A stretch of 64,000 nucleotides of DNA from Sphingomonas sp. EC-HK361 (GTDB lineage: Bacteria > Pseudomonadota > Alphaproteobacteria > Sphingomonadales > Sphingomonadaceae). The translations under genes and the position numbers were made by a program. Shown here piece after piece: positions 61,531-64,000 of the stretch. The stretch covers positions 743,022-807,021 of the forward strand of contig NZ_LR701494.1 in the NCBI RefSeq assembly GCF_902498785.1, written 5' to 3'. How positions within the stretch are numbered: the stretch's first letter is position 1; each line of letters starts with the position of its first letter. Below the pieces are notes generated by a model, which was not told the origin of the DNA, made no database searches, and saw only the letters and a list, made by a program, of their open reading frames with translations.

Positions 61531-62052
61531 TCAAAGGCTGATCTGGAGTTTCGCTGCCCCCGGCACAAGATGCTGCGCGTCAGGATTGAACTGATCGATC
61601 CGCCAGTTGAGCACACCGGCAAAGCTGATCCACACCAGATACGGCACCATCAACCACGCCGCCACACGCCTGATCCGCCCGAACGCGATCGTCGTCGCGG
61701 TGGCCGCGACCAGCATCGCCACGATGATCCAGAGCGCGAGCGAGACCTTGTGCTGGCCGAAGAACACCGGCGTCCAGATGAGATTGAGCACGAACTGCAC
61801 GACAAACAGCGCCAGCGCTCCACCCCGGCCCCGCGCCCCGCGCGCATGCAGGATCACGGCGAGCGCGAGTCCCATCAAGATGTAGAGGATGGTCCAGGCC
61901 ACCGGGAACAGCCATCCCGGCGGGGTCAGCGCCGGCTTCTGGAGCGCGCGATACCATGCGCTGTCCGCGCCATTCGCCACGCTGGTGCCCGACAGGAAGC
62001 CGAGCAGGACGATCGCCGGGACCGCAACAAGCGCCCAGCGCAGGAACGACAT
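61531..62052 (-). CDS. tspO: TspO/MBR family membrane protein
   Basis: This 173-residue inner-membrane protein has five helices. WYRALQKPALTPPGWLFPVAWTILYILMG is the family core (about 33-61), and NLIWTPVFFGQHKVSLALW and VWISFAGVLNWRIDQFN are also typical. TspO binds porphyrins and steroids and in Rhodobacter controls photosynthesis genes. A photosensory or tetrapyrrole role is possible. The start is uncertain: ATG 62052 has AAGGA ten bases upstream. It lies between the UbiK-like gene and tlyA with no overlap. Confidence 0.88.
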   Translation of the reverse strand: MSFLRWALVAVPAIVLLGFLSGTSVANGADSAWYRALQKPALTPPGWLFPVAWTILYILMGLALAVILHARGARGRGGALALFVVQFVLNLIWTPVFFGQHKVSLALWIIVAMLVAATATTIAFGRIRRVAAWLMVPYLVWISFAGVLNWRIDQFNPDAQHLVPGAAKLQISL

Positions 62053-62174
62053 CCGCAACTGGTCCTTCGACGCCAATCCACCCACGCCTGTCCCCTCTCG
62101 ATGTTCAGGCGCGCTTCTGCCCGGAACCGCCACGCGGGTAAACAGCCCGGAACAGCCTGGTGTCCCGCGGCGGA

Positions 62175-62909
62175 TCAGGCTTTCCCGGCGCCGATCAGGA
62201 ATTCGATATTTCCCTCCGGCCCGGTGATCGGGCTCTGCGTGACGCCCTCGACCGTCCAGCCCTCGCCGACGAGCCACGCCGCAACCTCGTCGCAGACACG
62301 TGCGTGGATTGCAGCATCCCGGACGACACCGCCCTTGCCGACCTCGTCGCGCCCCGCCTCGAACTGCGGCTTGATGAGCGCGAGCAGCCGCCCGCCGGGC
62401 TTCACGAAGTCGAGCGGCACGGCGAGCACCTTGGCCAGCCCGATGAAACTCGCATCGCACACGACAAGGTCGATCGGCTCGGGAATGTGCGCCGGTGTGA
62501 GAACCCGCGCGCTCGTCTGTTCGTGGACGACGACGCGCGGATCCTGCCGCAGCTTCCATGCGAGCTGGTTCGTGCCGCTATCGACCGCAAATACCTTCGC
62601 CGCGCCGCGCGTCAGCAGCACATCGGTGAACCCGCCTGTCGAGGACCCCACATCGATCGCGACCGCCCCCGCTACATCCCATCCGAATTGATCGAGCCCG
62701 TGCGCCAGCTTGATTCCCCCGCGCGAAACCCAGGGGTGGTCGCGCCCGCGCACGTCAAGAATCGCGTCTTCGGCGAGCGCCTGCCCCGGCTTCTCGACCT
62801 TGCGCTCGCCCGCGAAAACCAGCCCTGCCATGATGAGCGCCTGCGCCCGCGTGCGCGACTCGGCGAGCCCCCGATCGACGAGCATCTGGTCTGCGCGCTG
62901 CTTGGCCAT
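62175..62909 (-). CDS. TlyA-family rRNA 2'-O-methyltransferase
   Basis: This 244-residue protein has an N-terminal S4 RNA-binding domain, about 1-60 (RADQMLVDRGLAESRTRAQALIMAG), and an FtsJ-type methyltransferase domain, about 65-244. The SAM motif is AIDVGSSTGGFTDVLL. The catalytic K-D-K-E type residues include SRGGIKL, CDASFIG and KPQFEAG. TlyA methylates rRNA cytidines (2'-O) in other bacteria, and some members have haemolysin annotations without support. ATG 62909 begins the S4 domain exactly. An ATG at 62927 lies inside an inverted repeat and adds six residues. Neither has a good ribosome-binding site. Confidence 0.87.
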   Translation of the reverse strand: MAKQRADQMLVDRGLAESRTRAQALIMAGLVFAGERKVEKPGQALAEDAILDVRGRDHPWVSRGGIKLAHGLDQFGWDVAGAVAIDVGSSTGGFTDVLLTRGAAKVFAVDSGTNQLAWKLRQDPRVVVHEQTSARVLTPAHIPEPIDLVVCDASFIGLAKVLAVPLDFVKPGGRLLALIKPQFEAGRDEVGKGGVVRDAAIHARVCDEVAAWLVGEGWTVEGVTQSPITGPEGNIEFLIGAGKA

Positions 62910-62913
62910 CTTA

Positions 62914-63183
62914 GGGTTCAAACTCATTCAGAACGAGGTCGAGACGGAGCCGATTTTGGCACACAGGTAGGAGCAAGGAGGGAGCGATGCCAATGCATCG
63001 TGACCGACGCCGCGACGCCGCTGTGCGCCAAAATCGGCCCGCTTCCGTAGGGGGTCGCCCGTGGAGAGCCGCCGAGCGTCGTCGCTTGCTTGCGCGTAGC
63101 TTCAGCTACGCGACTGCGCGGCGCTTCTTGTCGGCGGCTCTCCACGGGCGATCTCGATCCTCGTTCTGAATGAGTTTGAACCC
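62914..63183. repeat. Nested inverted-repeat element upstream of tlyA
   Basis: An outer pair (62914-62938 / 63159-63183, 25 bases, perfect) encloses two separate hairpins. One is 62949-62966 / 63021-63038 (18 bases, one mismatch), the other 63056-63075 / 63131-63150 (20 bases, perfect). The second encloses a small stem CGCGTAGC-TTCA-GCTACGCG (63093-63112). The whole 270-base unit can fold as a cloverleaf-like structure. No open frame crosses it. It has the shape of a MITE-like or structured-RNA element. Confidence 0.9.
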
Positions 63184-63353
63184 CTCGTCATATCGCGGCA
63201 CTTTCGGATCGTAGCAACCCGCACTCCCCTGGTCGCCAAACCTATTGCCCATCGGAATAGTAGGAATGGCATTTGTGTCGGGGCGAGGCCGCGGCGCACG
63301 TGCCCCCTAGAGCGTCTGGCGCGGCCTCGCTTCATCCTGAACGGAGAGCGATC

Positions 63354-64000
63354 ATGGCGTCCTATCAAGCCGATTTCCACGGCCATGCGACCGTCCTCAC
63401 CATCCCCGGGCTGAACGGCTCCGGGCCGTCGCACTGGCAGTCGCTGTGGGAGGAATCGCGGGTCGATACCACGCGCGTCGATCTCGGCATGTGGACGATG
63501 CCGCACCGCAACGCCTGGGTGACGAAGATCGACCAGGCGGTGCGCTCGACCCGGGCGCCGATCATCCTCGTTGCGCACAGCCTCGGCTGCCTTTCCGTGG
63601 CATGGTGGGCGCAGTTGAGCCCGCAGCCCTATGGCTGGCCGGTCGCCGGTGCGTTGCTGGTCGCGCCCGCCGATGTCGATCGCACCGACGCGCGCGACGA
63701 GCTTCGCGGCTTCGCGCCCGCGCCGCGCACCCCGCTCCCCTTCCCCTCGATCCTGATCGCATCGAACGACGATCCGTGGATCGATATCGATCGTGCGCAC
63801 AGCCTTGCGGTCGATTGGGGGAGCCACTTCGTCGATGCGGGGCCGCAGGGCCATCTCAATGCCGCGAGCGGGATCGGCTGGTGGCCGGAAGGGCAGGAAC
63901 TGCTCGAACGCGTGATCGCCGCGTCAGGCGCCGCGCACGGCCGCAGCATGGCACCGGGCGACGCGCGCGCGATCCTCGCCGTCAACGCGACCGACGCCGC
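63354..64000 (+). CDS. RBBP9/YdeN-type alpha/beta hydrolase (cut by window end)
   Basis: This is a serine hydrolase related to YdeN/RBBP9. The start is MASYQADFHG at 63354 with GGAG seven bases upstream. TVLTIPGLNGSGPSHWQSLWE has the family's opening, and VAHSLGCLSVAWWA holds the nucleophile serine (residues about 76-89). ASNDDPWIDIDRA and AGPQGHLNAASGIGWWPEG carry the expected Asp and His. The frame is open to base 64000, so the C-terminus is missing and residues after about 210 extend past the usual family length. The substrate is unknown. Confidence 0.85.
   Translation, partial: MASYQADFHGHATVLTIPGLNGSGPSHWQSLWEESRVDTTRVDLGMWTMPHRNAWVTKIDQAVRSTRAPIILVAHSLGCLSVAWWAQLSPQPYGWPVAGALLVAPADVDRTDARDELRGFAPAPRTPLPFPSILIASNDDPWIDIDRAHSLAVDWGSHFVDAGPQGHLNAASGIGWWPEGQELLERVIAASGAAHGRSMAPGDARAILAVNATDA

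Overview
The window is high-GC DNA from an alphaproteobacterium of the Sphingomonadaceae, most likely Sphingomonas. The evidence is tightly packed genes with 4-base start/stop overlaps, many short GC-rich palindromic repeats (several inside genes), a separate purS/purQ/purL set, a TonB-ExbB-ExbD-ExbD system, an ornithine decarboxylase beside a deoxyhypusine-synthase-like gene, and a TonB-receptor sugar locus with tryptophan-halogenase genes. Nearly all genes are housekeeping or chromosomal accessory genes. I see no prophage, transposase, CRISPR array or plasmid function.

Layout. 1-2.1 kb (minus): two tandem cysteine desulfurases. The first runs into a perfect 304-base palindrome at the window edge that looks like an assembly fold-back. 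2.2-7.8 kb: an alpha/beta hydrolase, a DUF1801 protein, a threonine-dehydratase-like enzyme, the polyamine pair and a MAPEG protein. 7.9-24.4 kb: a maltodextrin/starch locus. In transcription order (minus strand) it encodes a TonB-dependent receptor, flavin halogenase, alpha-amylase, GH13 alpha-glucosidase, GH97 enzyme, esterase, a second flavin halogenase and two MFS transporters, with a divergent LacI regulator. 24.4-29.4 kb: a hybrid PAS histidine kinase and glutamine-dependent NAD synthetase. 30-33 kb: tonB-exbB-exbD-exbD with a clear terminator, which could energise the receptor. 33-42.7 kb: folB, GNAT, DUF1285, Nudix and CCA-adding enzyme genes, a GGDEF/EAL protein, parC and a LysR regulator. 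43-45.2 kb: a kynureninase operon. 45.2-51.7 kb: purC, purS, purQ and purL, with a membrane protein and a phospholipase-D-like enzyme between. 52-54.1 kb: modABC. 54.2 kb: tRNA-Leu(TAA). 54.4-57.3 kb: a lipoprotein binding protein, DUF4112, a ferredoxin-like protein and a J-domain protein. 57.5-59.7 kb: a SulP transporter coupled to a beta-carbonic anhydrase. 59.8-64 kb: proC, a YbjN-like gene, a UbiK-like gene, tspO, tlyA, a nested inverted-repeat element and a hydrolase cut by the window end.

How genes work together. The receptor imports maltodextrins using proton-motive force delivered by the TonB system. The exported amylase and GH97 enzyme and the GH13 glucosidase then hydrolyse them, and the MFS pair moves products. 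The job of the two halogenases is not evident from sequence. Ornithine decarboxylase supplies putrescine to the deoxyhypusine-synthase-like enzyme, probably to make homospermidine. SulP and carbonic anhydrase form a bicarbonate uptake/interconversion pair. PurC/S/Q/L cover successive steps of IMP synthesis.

The most noteworthy items are the edge palindrome, two different halogenase paralogues translationally coupled to starch enzymes, palindromic repeats absorbed into three proteins, a hairpin plus U-tract in the SulP leader, and a nested inverted-repeat structure before tlyA.
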